A stretch of 64,000 nt of DNA from Taxillus chinensis (Eukaryota; Streptophyta; Magnoliopsida; Santalales; Loranthaceae). Of this stretch, positions 24,601 to 34,916 are shown piece by piece (position 1 is the first letter of the stretch; each line of letters opens with the position of its first letter). The translations under genes and the position numbers were made by a program. The stretch spans positions 42,054,258 to 42,118,257 of the forward strand of contig CM042092.1 of assembly GCA_023512835.1 (NCBI GenBank). The letters run 5' to 3'. The notes beneath the pieces are model-generated. The model had not been told where the DNA came from and made no database searches. It saw only the letters and a list, made by a program, of their open reading frames with translations.

Positions 24601-25206
24601 CAACTTGCATTTGTGCACGATATCAGGCGAATCCCAAGGAGTCACATATGCTACATGTAAAACGGATCTTAAGGTATCTCAAAGGGACGATGAATTTGGG
24701 ACTCGGTACTCAAAGGAGTCCAACTTCACCTTATCAGGGTACTCGATGCCGACTTGTTTGGATGTCGCATCGACAGGAAAAGCACAAGCGGTACGTGTCG
24801 GTTTCTTGGAAATAGATTGATCTCATGGTTCGATAAGAAGCGAGAATTCCGTATCAACCTCTACTGCCTGAGGCGGAATATATCGTTCTTTGGAAGTTGC
24901 TTCGCGCACGCCTACTTTGGATGCAAAGTCAACTTACCTGACTACGGATTCAACATGTCCTCTATTCCACTTTACCGTGACAACACTAGTGCAATTGCCA
25001 TCAGCAACAATCCTGTCATGCATCCTAAGACGAAGCACATTGAGGTCAGGTATCACTTCATACGCGATCATGTTCTTAAAAAGCATATTTCACTGGAACA
25101 TGTTGCCACCGAAGATCAATTAGCAGACATATTTACAAAGCCTCTCCCCGATGCGAGGTTTTCTGAACTACTCTTCCAACTAGGTATGCTCGACTTCTCT
25201 GCATAG
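24549..25206 (+). pseudogene. Copia RNase H, end of pol
   Basis: Begins GSLLYLTTSRPDIMFATCIC and continues with RILRYLKGT (24549-24700), then DRKSTSGTC and LGNRLISWF (24760-24830). After two single-base gains it reads IPLYRDNTSAIAISNNPVMH, PKTKHIEVRYHFIRDHV and ADIFTKPLPD, closing at 25206. This is the normal end of Copia pol. The middle (24840-24940) is scrambled by extra bases: CCTG stands at 24867 and 24937 where CTG would restore frame. Confidence 0.9.
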
Positions 25207-26863
25207 TTTCTCATTTAAATTTCACAACAAGATATTCTCTCACAAACCATGCATTGTATGTTTACTGAAAGTAGTAGAAAGACCGCATTGCTGATCATAC
25301 TTACCGACTCCACGGTTCCATGTTTCGATGTTAATCTCAACCTCATAATGGGAGGATGCTTGCGTTTCCCGACTGAAGTCGTTTAAAGCTAACATAATTA
25401 CGGTTTATATGATTTACCTCGGTCGGATTCATGATCTTCATATCCATTAATCACCACATGATCAAAGCATGTTCATTTAGATTACTCCATTAACGTGCAT
25501 AGTTGAAGGAGTGAAATGGGCTAGCTTGGAATGCCTGGTGGATGAATACACAAACGCATTCGATCAACCAAGTATAGTCTTCTAATAAGATAGACAGTCT
25601 TGAACTACAAATTGGAACGGTCAACCGAGAGGATTGCACAATCTACGGGGGAGAAAATGCTTTATATTTTATTCAATAATACCCCCCCGTATATGTCTCA
25701 TGACCTTTTTCCTTGACTGTCTATCCGAGGGGGAGCTTTTCATTGAGAGGATTAAATGATCTACGGGGAGCAGCAATGAACCCCTAATATGTCTCGGATT
25801 CTCCCTTCTCTACGCTATTACTTCCGGATCGACTGGACATGCTTGTTTTAAATCGGAAAAGTGGCATGTGTGGATGTATGTTCTTCCTTCAACCATGCAT
25901 TTTAATCGATTAATCATCTGCATTCTTTTGACATGTGTTCACCTTTTCATCTCACACTCATGAATCCTAATGAAGCCAAATCATTTGACCTTTAATTAAT
26001 CTTAGCTACGCTGTTCAAAGACGGTTTCGCTATGTTGACCTATATGAACCTGTGTATTGCTATCCGACATATGCCCTGATTCAATAATATTGATCACTTT
26101 CACGTTGCGTACGTCTACTACATTCTTAGCCATGCATGAGTTCTGTTTCTTATTAGTTCGGATTATGTTGTTTTTCACTGATTATCTTCTCTAATCCGTA
26201 CTAATCCTTGCCTGTTAAGCTTTTGTATTTTCGGTATATCTTTATTTAGCTACAGGTTCAGATTTTCTTTGCAACCATATTGATAAATCCAGTCCATAGT
26301 CTCGGATTTGAAGTGTTGTGGTACTTCTCTTCTCTTTGACTTATTGACTGCAAAGGAATCTACTCTACATTCTCACCAAACTCTTTACGACGGACAAGGT
26401 CTATTATTCATCCGGATACTCTTTCACGAATATTATTAACTCCGGATGAGTGTCGGCTCTTTCTTCCGGACTCCCGACTTTGTTCAATTGTGACAATCCA
26501 CGTATACTCATATGTCGCATGCTTTTGAGGAGGAATAATGATGATTCATTAAATGCATATCTCGGGTTGCACACACACTTCTCTGGATGGCAACCAGTTG
26601 TAATCTCTACTTGGTCATGCGGTCTCCACGACATCGTTTTATTCGGAGACGCCTCGATATCCAGACAAATGACATCGGCATGTCGCGCGGGTCCCCACCT
26701 CACTCCCACATTCCTAGACCCGCCGACATTTGCGGACTCGGTCTTATATGTTCGATCATTCTGCGAAGCACGAGTATTGCTCATTTCAAATCCCTAACCC
26801 TCTCGTTGCTCCTTCTACTGTCAAGACCTCACCTTTCCTCTTTTCCTTCCCATCAAATCTGCC
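25207..26863 (+). other. Copia spacer after pol, with repeated polypurine-tract-like words
   Basis: No convincing coding frame lies in these 1.65 kb. Three purine-tract words occur in a row: ACGGGGGAGAAAATG at 25645, CCGAGGGGGAGCTT at 25725 and CTACGGGGAGCAGC at 25761. Two of them share a GAGAGGATT...ATCTACGGGG context about 120 bp apart, so they look duplicated. Multiplied tracts of this kind are a known Sirevirus trait. A minus-strand open stretch at 26404-26784 overlaps a plus-strand one and shows no family motif. Confidence 0.55.
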
Positions 26864-27535
26864 ATGGCACCCAGAATCTTTCTTTCCGGCGTTACTCCTG
26901 GCCATCTAGTTGATTGGAATGCTGTTTCGATCCTCCGGATTGGTTTCTCCAGCTTCGCCCTCTTCTTGAAGCCTCGCACATACTCAACCTGGTCTCCAAT
27001 CCCATCGATCTTCTTATCGATGACATTCTTGAGTATTACCAACGGATTCGCTGCACCAAAGATTCCATAACCTCTTATGTCCGCGGTGAATCCATCGTCA
27101 TCACTCCGGCTGTTCTCCGCGCCGCTCTCCACCTTCCTCTTGGTGAACCACAGCGTCCGGATGCCGATCCGATGGCGGCTTCTATGGGGTGCACGAACAA
27201 GGGGAAGGAATACAAGGTGAAATCCTTCCAGGGTCGCTATCGATGTATGGCGACTATTCTAAGTCGATGCCTACTGGCTCGCACATCAGCCCTGGACTCG
27301 GTTCCGTATGATCTTCTACCTGGCCATGTACGGCGTCTTTGAAGGTCTTCCAATGGATTGGGGGATGTTCTTATTTCGCTTGCTACGACTGGTCACAAAA
27401 ACCATTCCTATGGGCGCATCCTCGGCATTGTCTTCCGGCATCTTCGTCCGGACCATTTCGCCCAAGTTGATGCTGTCTCGTTTCCCTCGGCTCTTTATCT
27501 TCGTCACCTTACGCCGGATGGAAACATGACTGCCC
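26864..27535 (+). pseudogene. Copia accessory gene, N-terminal domain (plant transposon accessory-protein type)
   Basis: An ATG at 26864 starts MAPRIFLSGVTPGHLVDWNA. The conserved part then reads in another frame (26914-27342): ILEYYQRIRCTKDSITSYV, VITPAVLRAALHLPLGEP, SFQGRYRCMATILSRCLLAR, TSALDSVPYDLLP. After another shift it continues with LMYGVF-type residues, MDWGMFLFRLL and GRILGIVFRHLRPDHFAQVD, then AVSFPSALYLRHL, ending near 27530. The same ordered blocks occur in the Gypsy accessory gene (35155-35640). Plant genomes carry a widespread family of putative plant transposon proteins that this domain resembles, and I infer membership from memory of the fold pattern, not from a search. Function is unknown. 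Position fits the env-like gene slot of Sireviruses, but no transmembrane segment is evident. Confidence 0.6.
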
Positions 27536-28840
27536 GCCGACCCATCGTAGCTCTCCGCACTCTCCCTGCCGCGGAACAACAAGGCAGCTCTGTTGGTGAC
27601 CCCTCCGACGCCCAAGCCCCCGAGGTCGGTTCCGTACACCGATCCTCCCGGATTCGGTCCGTAGCCGCGCCCTCCCACTCACGGGCTTCCCGGCCAAGCG
27701 TCCGTGCTGAACCGTCCGAGGTTGCGGGGCCCTCTCGGCGCGGTGCGTCGAGAGCCGTTTCCTCGGCCCCCTCTGCTCGCCGATGTCCCCACTCCCTCCA
27801 CATCCGCTATAGCTGCTGCGGTTGATACCGTGTTGCCGCCGCCACCGCCGATGTCCCGGCCGCTTCTCCCGAAGCCCCCTTGCCTCCTCTACCTCAACCC
27901 CGAGATTACCTTGACCATCTCTCCGCCGTCACCTTAACGGACCTCCTGGCTCCGTTTCAGCCTAGCCCACACCTCTTCCATTCCTGACACCGATCTCCGG
28001 GTATTTTACACCCGCAATACCCAATCCCCGGAGACTATGATCATCCGGAATCCGGACCACGGCTTTCTTACGCCGGCTGCCATTCCCGATGTGTCGTTCC
28101 CTACACCCTCCGGCCCGGTCCCCTGCTACCCGAAGTCCCTCTACCGCTAAGGCTGGGCCCTCTTCTCCTGCCGCCGCGATTCCCGTAGTTGACTTGTCCG
28201 GTCAAAGCGGGTCTCTTGCTCCGGATGCCTCCAATGCTCCGGATGCCTCCGAAGCTCCGGATGCCTCTGATGCTCCGGATGCTCCTCGCTGCTTCTGCTA
28301 CCCGCGGACTCCTCTCGCCCACCGCACTCCTGCTCCTGTTCATGCGGGGGAGTCCTCCAAAGCTCCAGAGTTAGCCCTTGGGCGTGCCTCTTTGGCACGG
28401 TCCACTCCGATCCTGTGCTTTCCGCTCACTGGACCGCCATGCTCACGCTCAAAGCGCCCAAATTTCCGCCATCGCTGCCAAAGTTGATGCCCTCGGCGCC
28501 CAACTACTCTCCGCCCTCACCGACTCCTCCACTTCCATTGAGCGAGAAAATGGATCTTGTCGCCACCTCCGTTCATTCACTCTCTACTTCCTTCGCGGAT
28601 CCGGCGCATACGATGGCTCGTCCTCCCGTTGCTTCCCGGCGATCTCCAAACCGGGGGAGAAAGTGTCATCCGATCCGTCTACTCCTTCCGCCCCACAACC
28701 ATCATCCCGGACCGAGAAGCGGCTCGCCACTTCGGTGCTTCAGGGAGTTCAAATTCCCAAACGAAGCCGCTTCTCTCAACCAAGCTCCTCTACCGCACCT
28801 CCGGCTCCTCCTCCATCCTCCTCATCCGCAGCCTAATACC
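27536..28840 (+). pseudogene. Copia accessory gene, Pro/Ser/Ala-rich linker with 15-bp repeats
   Basis: A GC-rich, low-complexity coding region with frames that read mainly S, P, A and R. A 15-bp repeat, GCTCCGGATGCCTCC and variants, at about 28215-28285 encodes APDAS-type repeats. Near 28440-28560 a hydrophobic-heptad stretch (AQISAIAAKVDALGAQLLSA) suggests a short coiled coil. A second Pro/Ser-rich tract runs to 28835. The region links the N-terminal domain to the protease-like domain. The composition differs sharply from the AT-rich flanking elements. Confidence 0.55.
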
Positions 28841-29625
28841 TTCCTCCCATCCTATGCGGAGTTTGACCCCTCGATGCGGATGGAAGCTTGCGCAAGGCAA
28901 TGAAAGCCTATCTTGCGTCTTCTGCTGAGAGAAGATGTCTTTCTGAAATGTATCCTTTCTCTCCGGTGACATTCGGACTCTTTGTTCGGAGAAAGGACTC
29001 TTTACTACGAAAGACATTGACAACTTCTCGAGGGTCGCTAAGATGGAGATGAGGCTGTTTCCATCTCTTTACGAAGATGGGCACTTGTTTGAAGTTCTGC
29101 CATGTTGGAATGAGGGCTATCTTCCCAGGTGTGGAGTTAATTCAGACTTACATCGACGGAACTGCCAAGATAGCAAGCCATGGAAAACTCTCTCAACCAT
29201 CCTCATTCCGTACCGGATCATGTCGCCACACTTCATGATGGTCGTCTTCATGATTCAATCCAAGCAGATGATTCTCATTGATTCTCATCAGATTGTGGAG
29301 CACTTCGTTAGGAAGAATCAATGGGAACCTCTGTGTCTCGACTAACTGAAGCCGTGAAGAAAGCCGGACTATATGAAGAGTTGGGTATCACACCCCCTGC
29401 GCTCTCTTGAGAAACTCAAGGCGACATTCCGGGGCAAGAAGCAAGTGCCACAACAACCGGATGGAGATAGGCTGCGGAGCCTTTGTTTGTCATTTCATCA
29501 AATCGTTCTTAATCGTGGACAAACATTGGAGCCAACACTCCACCTTTACGATGCAGCAGACAATGGAGCTAAGAGAGAAGGCGCAAACTATGATCTTCAA
29601 GTATAGTAAGCCTTATGTACCTTAG
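28841..29625 (+). pseudogene. Copia accessory gene, C48 (Ulp1-like) cysteine protease remnant
   Basis: In one frame (about 28990-29343) the reading is LFPSLYEDGHLFEVLPCW, then ILIPYRIMSPHFMMVVFMIQ and KQMILIDSHQ. The PHF and LIDS words sit where C48 proteases keep the catalytic His and Asp. After a stop and frame change near 29340-29410, another frame gives CHNNRMEIGCGAFVCHFIKS (29446-29505). Its GCGAFVC matches the catalytic Cys signature, but the position usually held by Gln reads His. C48 enzymes cut SUMO/ubiquitin-like tags from proteins. Here at least two breaks remove the open frame. The call rests on the ordered His-Asp-Cys words and on the parallel with the Gypsy copy at 36455-37270. 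Confidence 0.5.
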
Positions 29626-29753
29626 TGAAAAATCTGTATTAAGGCTGATTTGTATTTAGTTGCTGATCAATGAAATTGGTTGTGGTGTATATTCGTATGA
29701 TATTCGTTTGCATCGCGTACGGATCAGATTACAAAGGGTTTAGGCATATCCAT

Positions 29754-29766
29754 AATTGGGGGAGAT
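29754..29766 (+). other. Polypurine tract of the Copia element
   Basis: AATTGGGGGAGAT lies directly before the 3' LTR start TGTTGG. This purine run is the usual plus-strand primer site of Copia elements. Confidence 0.85.
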
Positions 29767-30986
29767 TGTTGGATCAAACCCAGAATTTGGATAATGCCAG
29801 TTAAAGCCTTATGTAATTTGATCCGAGATCTTTTGTGTTTATTTGATCATTGCGAAGGTATGTCACTAATCCAAAGATGCACTCGTGAGAGCAAAGCTAA
29901 GGACAGGATACATAATCCTGATCCAGGACAAGAGTTAGTGTCGTCAAACACTTGGTAAATAACCAAGTAACAATAAGTGCGGAGTAAGGAAAATAAGTGC
30001 GGAGTAAGGAAAATAGATGCGGAGTAAGGAATCCGGACTTATTACACACGGAGTAAGGAACTTACATACGGAGTAAGGAACTTACATACGGAGTAAGGAA
30101 CTTACACACGGAGTAAGGAACTTACATACGGAGTAAGAAACTTACACACGGAGTAAGGAACTTACATACGGAGTAAGGAACTTACATACGGAGTAAGGAA
30201 CTTACACACGGAGTAAGGAACTTACATACGGAGTAAGAAACTTACATACGGAGTAAGGAACTTACATGCGGAGTAAGGAAGCGCTGACACGGACTAAGGA
30301 TTCTAGTACTGAATAGATACGGAATAAGCAACCACCGACACGGAGTAAGGTTCCGAGCTTCATTAACTACGGAGTAAGGAAAATTACACCGGACCAAGAA
30401 GACACTTGCTCCAATGAAACCGCATTTAAAGTTATCAGCTCGTGCTGTCCCGATGTAAGAAGAATGCATTTAGAACAAGAAGAATCTTACACGTGGATCA
30501 TCCGGATATGTGGACACAACCTTAATTGTATCTCGGAACTCACAAAGACACTTATACTCTTCGAATCCAAGATCTTGAGCTCCACAATCCGCAGCAGTCA
30601 AGGCAGATAGATTACCAAGGGATAGTTAGTGCGGAACGCATTCCGGAACTTCAAGTTCCAAGGTTGTCTCTTAGGAATGTTTTGTATAAATATTCATACT
30701 TATACTTCTTGTAAAAAAAGTGAGCTAGAGCGAAGAAGTGCAAAAATAGAAAAGGCACTTGGCTAGTGTGTGAATTCAAAGTTGTAAACAGAGTGTAAGA
30801 GAGTGTTTGCTTCTATTTTGTTGTAATCACTTTGTGATAATAAAACAAAATACTTCCACTATCTGGTTATCTTCCGCAGTGATATTATCACTTAAACTAG
30901 ATAAGTCTTTGTGTCTTGAGAGAAAAGAAAGAGTTCGAATAAGAGCCTATTCACCCCCCCCCCCTTTAGGCTCCAAGGGACCATCA
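29767..30986 (+). repeat. Copia 3' LTR
   Basis: Pairs with the 5' LTR. Its TATA box is at 30685-30692, its minisatellite at 30041-30281, and its C run counts about 11. By eye the two copies differ by about 6 substitutions and about 9 single-base indels. The indels are mostly an A or T missing between C and G in the 5' copy. Confidence 0.95.
30041..30281 (+). repeat. 20-bp minisatellite in the Copia 3' LTR
   Basis: The same twelve-copy array as in the 5' LTR (18401-18640), with identical order of TTACATACGG and TTACACACGG unit types and of the GTAAGAAAC variants. No unit has been gained or lost since insertion. Confidence 0.95.
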
Positions 30987-30991
30987 GAAGG
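30987..30991. repeat. Copia target-site duplication GAAGG (right)
   Basis: Second copy of the 5-bp target word. Gypsy protease reading resumes here as GRPEGIIEDVLV, so removing the Copia element and one GAAGG leaves the Gypsy frame intact at this point. Confidence 0.95.
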
Positions 30992-32870
30992 CCTGAAGGG
31001 ATAATTGAAGACGTGTTAGTCAAAGTGGGTTCCTTCATATTTCTAGCGGACTTTGTAGTTTTGGAGATAGAAGAAGATAGAGGAGTTCAGCTACTCCTTG
31101 GAAGACCGTTTCTCAGAACGGGTTGTACATTGATTGATGTTGCTCAAGGGCAGCTAACTCTGAGAATTAATGAGGAGACCTTAGTCTTCCACATGGGGAA
31201 GGCTTTGCAAGGTCAAGAGGAGGAGGACTGCCTTTGGGTTGAAGACCTTGAGGAATTGGTGGAAGACTACGTGGCAGAAGAAATTACCACCACCAATAAT
31301 GGAGCCCTTCAGCTTATAGAAGCTCAACAAGATGAAGAGATGTACTTGACAGCTGAGGAAGATGAGCAAACTACAAACTCTCTGGAGCAAGCTGAGGAGG
31401 AGAAAGAAGATGACGTGCCTCCAGCTCCAGAACTGAAGGAGCTGCCTGGACACCTAAGGTACGAATTTCTAGACTCTACAAATCAATTCCCTGTCATTGT
31501 TGCTTCTAATATGAATGATGTGGAGTGTACTCAATTGTTAGAAGTCCTTAGGAAACACAAAAAGGCCCTAGGATGGAACATTGAAGACATTAGGGGTATA
31601 AGTCCAGGGATTTGCATGCATAAAATTTTGATGAATGATGATTTTAAACCCACTGCTGAAAGGCAAAGAAGATTAAACCCTGTCATGAAAGAAGTTGTTA
31701 GAAAAGAAATTTTAAAATGGAAAAATGCGGGTATAATTTATGCTATCTCCGATAGTGAGTGGGTGAGTCCATTGCATGTTGTGCCCAAGAAAGGGGGCAT
31801 GACCGTGATTAAAAATGAGAAAAATGAATTGATCCCATCTCGCACCGTGACGGGGTGGAGAGTGTGTGTTGACTATAGAAAGCTGAACAAGGCTACTAGG
31901 AAGGATCATTTTCCTCTTCCTTTCATTGACCAAATGTTGGATAGGTTAGGGCGTATAGTCACTACTGCTTTTTAGATGGCTATTCCGGGTATAATCAGAT
32001 CATGGTTAAGCCCGAGGACCAAGAAAAGACCACCTTCACGTGCCCTTTTGGCACTTTTGCATTTAGGAGAATGCCATTTGGGCTCTGTAATGCCCCTGCC
32101 ACCTTCCAAAGGTGTATGATGGCCATTTTTCAGGGTTTGGTTGAGGAGATCATGGAGGTCTTCATGGATGACTTCTCGGTGTTTGGTTCCTCCTACCAAT
32201 AGTGCTTGAAAAATCTAGATGTGGTCTTAGAGAGATGTGAGGAGAAGGAACTAGTCCTAAATTGGGAGAAATGCCATTTCATGGTAACTGAGGGGATAGT
32301 TCTAGGGCACAAGGTGTCTGCACATGGTTTGGAGGTAGACAAGGCAAAAATCTCCACTATTGAGACTCTACCACCTCCAACCAATGAAAAAGGAGTGAGA
32401 AGTTTCCTTGGCCATGCCTGGCTTTTATAGGAGATTCATTAAGGACTTCTCAAAAATTGCAAAACCCATGAGTAGGTTGTTAGAAAAAGACACAAGCTTT
32501 GAGTTAAATGCAGATTGCTTAGAAGCTTTCAATATCCTCAAGGGTAAGTTAGTCATCGCACTGTTATAGTCACACCTGACCGGGCTCAGCCTTTTGAGCT
32601 AATGTGTGATGCGAGTGATTATGTTGTGGGGGTAGTCTTAGGGCAAAGGCGAGAAAAGGTGTTTAGGGTCATTTACTATGCTAGTAAGACCTTAGATGAT
32701 GCTTAACAGAACTATACCACCACTGAGAAAGAGTTGCTAGCCGTGGTTTATGGCTGCAACAAGTTTAGACCCTACCTTTTGGGGTCTAAAGTCATTGTTT
32801 ATACTGATCATGCTGCATTGAAATATTTGTTTTCTAAAAAGAAGCTAAGCCACGCTTGATTAGGTGGGTT
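30992..32870 (+). pseudogene. Gypsy protease C-terminus, reverse transcriptase and RNase H
   Basis: The open frame 31013-31975 starts with the protease end (LLLGRPFLRT at 31092), an acidic linker, then RT: KAGI-type KNAGIIYAISDSEWVSPLHV, VPKKGG, WRVCVDYRKLN and DHFPLPFIDQMLDRL. The frame breaks at 31946-31975, just before the FLDGYSGY block, and resumes at 32002 with CPFGTFAFRRMPFGLCNAPA and FMDDFSVFG (32161-32187), the catalytic box. A stop follows at 32200. RNase H continues in pieces: FELMCDASD near 32597, TTEKELLAVVYG near 32720, VIVYTDHAALKYLF near 32790. The stop at 32704 (TAA) stands for a likely CAA codon. The sequence is clearly Gypsy pol and is disabled by at least four lesions. Confidence 0.92.
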
Positions 32871-34066
32871 CTCCTCTTACAGGAATTTGACCTTGAAATT
32901 AGAGACACAAAGGGAGCCCTAAATTCTATGGCTGATCACCTCTCCCGTGTGGAGAATGCACCTAAGTCTCTACCCATTGTAGATGACTTTCCTCATGAGA
33001 AGTTGTTTGAGGTGCATCATCTTCCTTGGTTTGCTGACATAGCAAATTATTTAGCCACTGGGTTCATACCCAAGCAGTTAGACTACCACCAGAGAAAGAA
33101 ATTGGTAGTAGATGCTAAGAAATTCATTTGGGAAGACCCAATTCTTTATAGGAGGTGTCCTGACCAAATCATTAGAAAGTGTGTCCTTGAGGAGGAGGTA
33201 GATGACATAATACATCATTGTCATGCATCACATTATGGGAGCCACTTTGGGGTGCAGAGAACTGTGGCTAAGATCATGCAGTGTGGCTTTTATTGGCCTC
33301 ACATGGTGAAAGACACCTATGTCTACATCAAAAAGTGTGATAGATGTCAAAGGGTAGGTGGTCTGTCTAGGAAAAATGAGATGCCCTTAACTGGAATCCT
33401 TTCAGTTGAAATTTTTGACATTTGGGTCTGTCTAGGAAGTCTTTAGCTTACCACCCACAAGCTAATGAACAAGCAGAAGTGTCCAACAGAGAGATTAAGG
33501 CCATTTTAGAGAAAATTGTTGGAGCCAATAGGAAAGATTGGTCTCAAAGGCTTGATGAAGCCTTATGGGCATATAGGACAGCTTACAAAACTCCCATTGG
33601 GATGTCACCTTACCGTATTCTATATGGTAAGGCATGTGACTTGCCTATGGAACTAGAACACAAGGCTCATTGGGCCTTGAAGAAGTTAAATTTTAACCCA
33701 CAAGAGATCAAGGAGCTTAGGACGACTCAATTAATTGAGTTAGATGAGCTTAGGCTGGATGCCTATGATAGTGCTAAATTTTATAAAGAAAGAACTAAGA
33801 AATGGCATGATAGGTAACTCAACAATGAACCTTTAACCTTAGGGTAGAAAGTTCTTCTATTTAACACAAGGTTGAGGTTATTTCCTGGAAAATTAAGGTC
33901 CAAATGGATGGGACCTTTTGTGATAGTTGATAAGAAGCCATATGGGAGCTTTGAGGTCCAAGCTGTAAATGGCAAGAAATTTTGGGTGAATGGCAACAGA
34001 CTGAAACCATACTTTGATTCAACTCAGAGGGAGATAGTTGATTCCCTCTCTTTCACCATTGCATGA
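32856..34066 (+). pseudogene. Gypsy integrase with deleted catalytic core
   Basis: 32856-33440 reads [20 protein letters not shown] (end of RNase H), then the zinc-binding domain ([15 protein letters not shown] ... CDRCQRVGG, the H-H-C-C finger, near 33213-33356). Normally about 85 residues holding the first two catalytic Asp should follow [11 protein letters not shown]. Here the reading jumps at 33424-33440 from EIFDIWV straight to [20 protein letters not shown], so only the Glu part of D-D-E remains. The open segment 33422-33817 then continues to RTKKWHDR. After two stops the C-terminal domain (KWMGPFVIVDKKPYGSFEVQ, NGNRLKPYF) closes at 34066. Integration activity is lost. Confidence 0.9.
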
Positions 34067-34435
34067 TCATAACTAAAAGTCTAGCTACAGACTTTAAATA
34101 AAGCGCTGGTTGGGAGGCAACCCAATGTTTATTGCTATGTTTTATTTTATGTTATTTTTTTTATTTATTTTATTCAATAAATTTGTTTGCAAGCTAACCA
34201 TTGTGCAGGAGACTTTGCTTCTTTCTTAACTAACCATTTGCAGGATGAGCAAATTATTGGGTCCTGAACTTGTGGAATTGTTTTTAAAGTCAAAGTCAAG
34301 GAGCAAGGAGCAAGTGAAGCCCAAAAGTGCTTGAAGATGGGCTCAAACAATTCACGTGCAAGACTTAAAGATGGTCCATAATGCACAAGCAACAAAGTGG
34401 AGAAATTTGGGCCAGTTTGGGCCTGAACATGAATT

Positions 34436-34463
34436 TGCACGTGAATTGCCCAATTCACGTGCA
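34436..34463. promoter_or_regulatory. Perfect CACGTG inverted repeat (13-bp arms, 2-nt loop)
   Basis: TGCACGTGAATTG, CC, CAATTCACGTGCA. Both arms contain a G-box core, so the stretch can form a hairpin or offer two bHLH/bZIP sites in mirror orientation. Related pairs occur in the Gypsy LTR and at 60507-60537. Confidence 0.8.
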
Positions 34464-34784
34464 CCTCCTTCGAGTCGTAACTTTCGGAATGGTAGATGAA
34501 GACCATGTGAATCACGTTTACTCTTGCACGCGAATTGCTAGCTGTCATATGGTGGCTCAAAAATGCAAAATACCGATTTTAGCCCTCCTAGAAGCTTCAA
34601 ACAATTCACGTGCAGAAGGGACTATTGCTTGCCAGCTCAAGGAGGGCCCACTACCAAAGTTTGGGACGATTCGACCTGCACGCCAATTCAACCAATTCAT
34701 GTGCAAGGGCTATTTTGGTCAGAACACTCTGAAAATTTAGGGGCACGTGTATCACGCCAATTGGAGCATCTTTCCTTCGCACGC

Positions 34785-34793
34785 TATATAAAG
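34785..34793 (+). promoter_or_regulatory. TATA box upstream of the Gypsy accessory gene
   Basis: TATATAAAG, 124 bp before the ATG at 34917 and followed by a CT-rich leader. It is independent of the LTR promoters. Confidence 0.55.
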
Positions 34794-34916
34794 AGAGGCC
34801 ATCTTCCAAGGCTTCCACACCAAAATCACTCCAGATCTGAGTATTAGAGAAACTCTGCTCTTTTGCTCTCTTGCTCTTCAGTTTTCTGCTCTTTGCTCTT
34901 TATTCTCATTTCAAAG

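Larger units (their letters stand above)
18127..30986 (+). mobile_element. Ty1/Copia LTR retrotransposon, Sirevirus-like, complete but frame-broken
   Basis: Bounded by LTRs of 1215 bp (18127-19341) and 1220 bp (29767-30986), both TG...CA, with a GAAGG target duplication. The order gag, protease, integrase, RT, RNase H is Copia-type. Sirevirus-like traits are the initiator-Met-tRNA primer site, a large size (12.86 kb), purine-tract words repeated after pol (25645, 25725 and 25761), and a long region of about 2.8 kb downstream of pol with an extra gene. The LTRs differ by about 6 substitutions and about 9 single-base indels, so the insertion is younger than its Gypsy host. The coding frames are nonetheless heavily broken; see the CWG finding. 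Confidence 0.95.
34067..34916 (+). promoter_or_regulatory. Gypsy spacer with a promoter-like region for the accessory gene
   Basis: No coding frame is convincing here. The region holds five CACGTG (G-box) words at 34354, 34438, 34456, 34607 and 34744. It also has a TATATAAAG box at 34785-34793 and a strongly pyrimidine-rich stretch (34855-34912, repeated GCTCTT words) that ends 4 bp before the ATG at 34917. A TATA box about 125 bp before an ATG, with a CT-rich leader, is the classic layout of a plant gene promoter. The G-box words in inverted pairs recall the 3' LTR (39077-39205). I infer that the downstream accessory gene had its own transcript. Confidence 0.5.

Noticed and set aside
26404..26784. 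Minus-strand open frame in the Copia spacer as a real antisense gene
   Set aside because: No recognisable domain, an overlapping plus-strand frame of similar length, and no promoter signal. It remains possible but unsupported.
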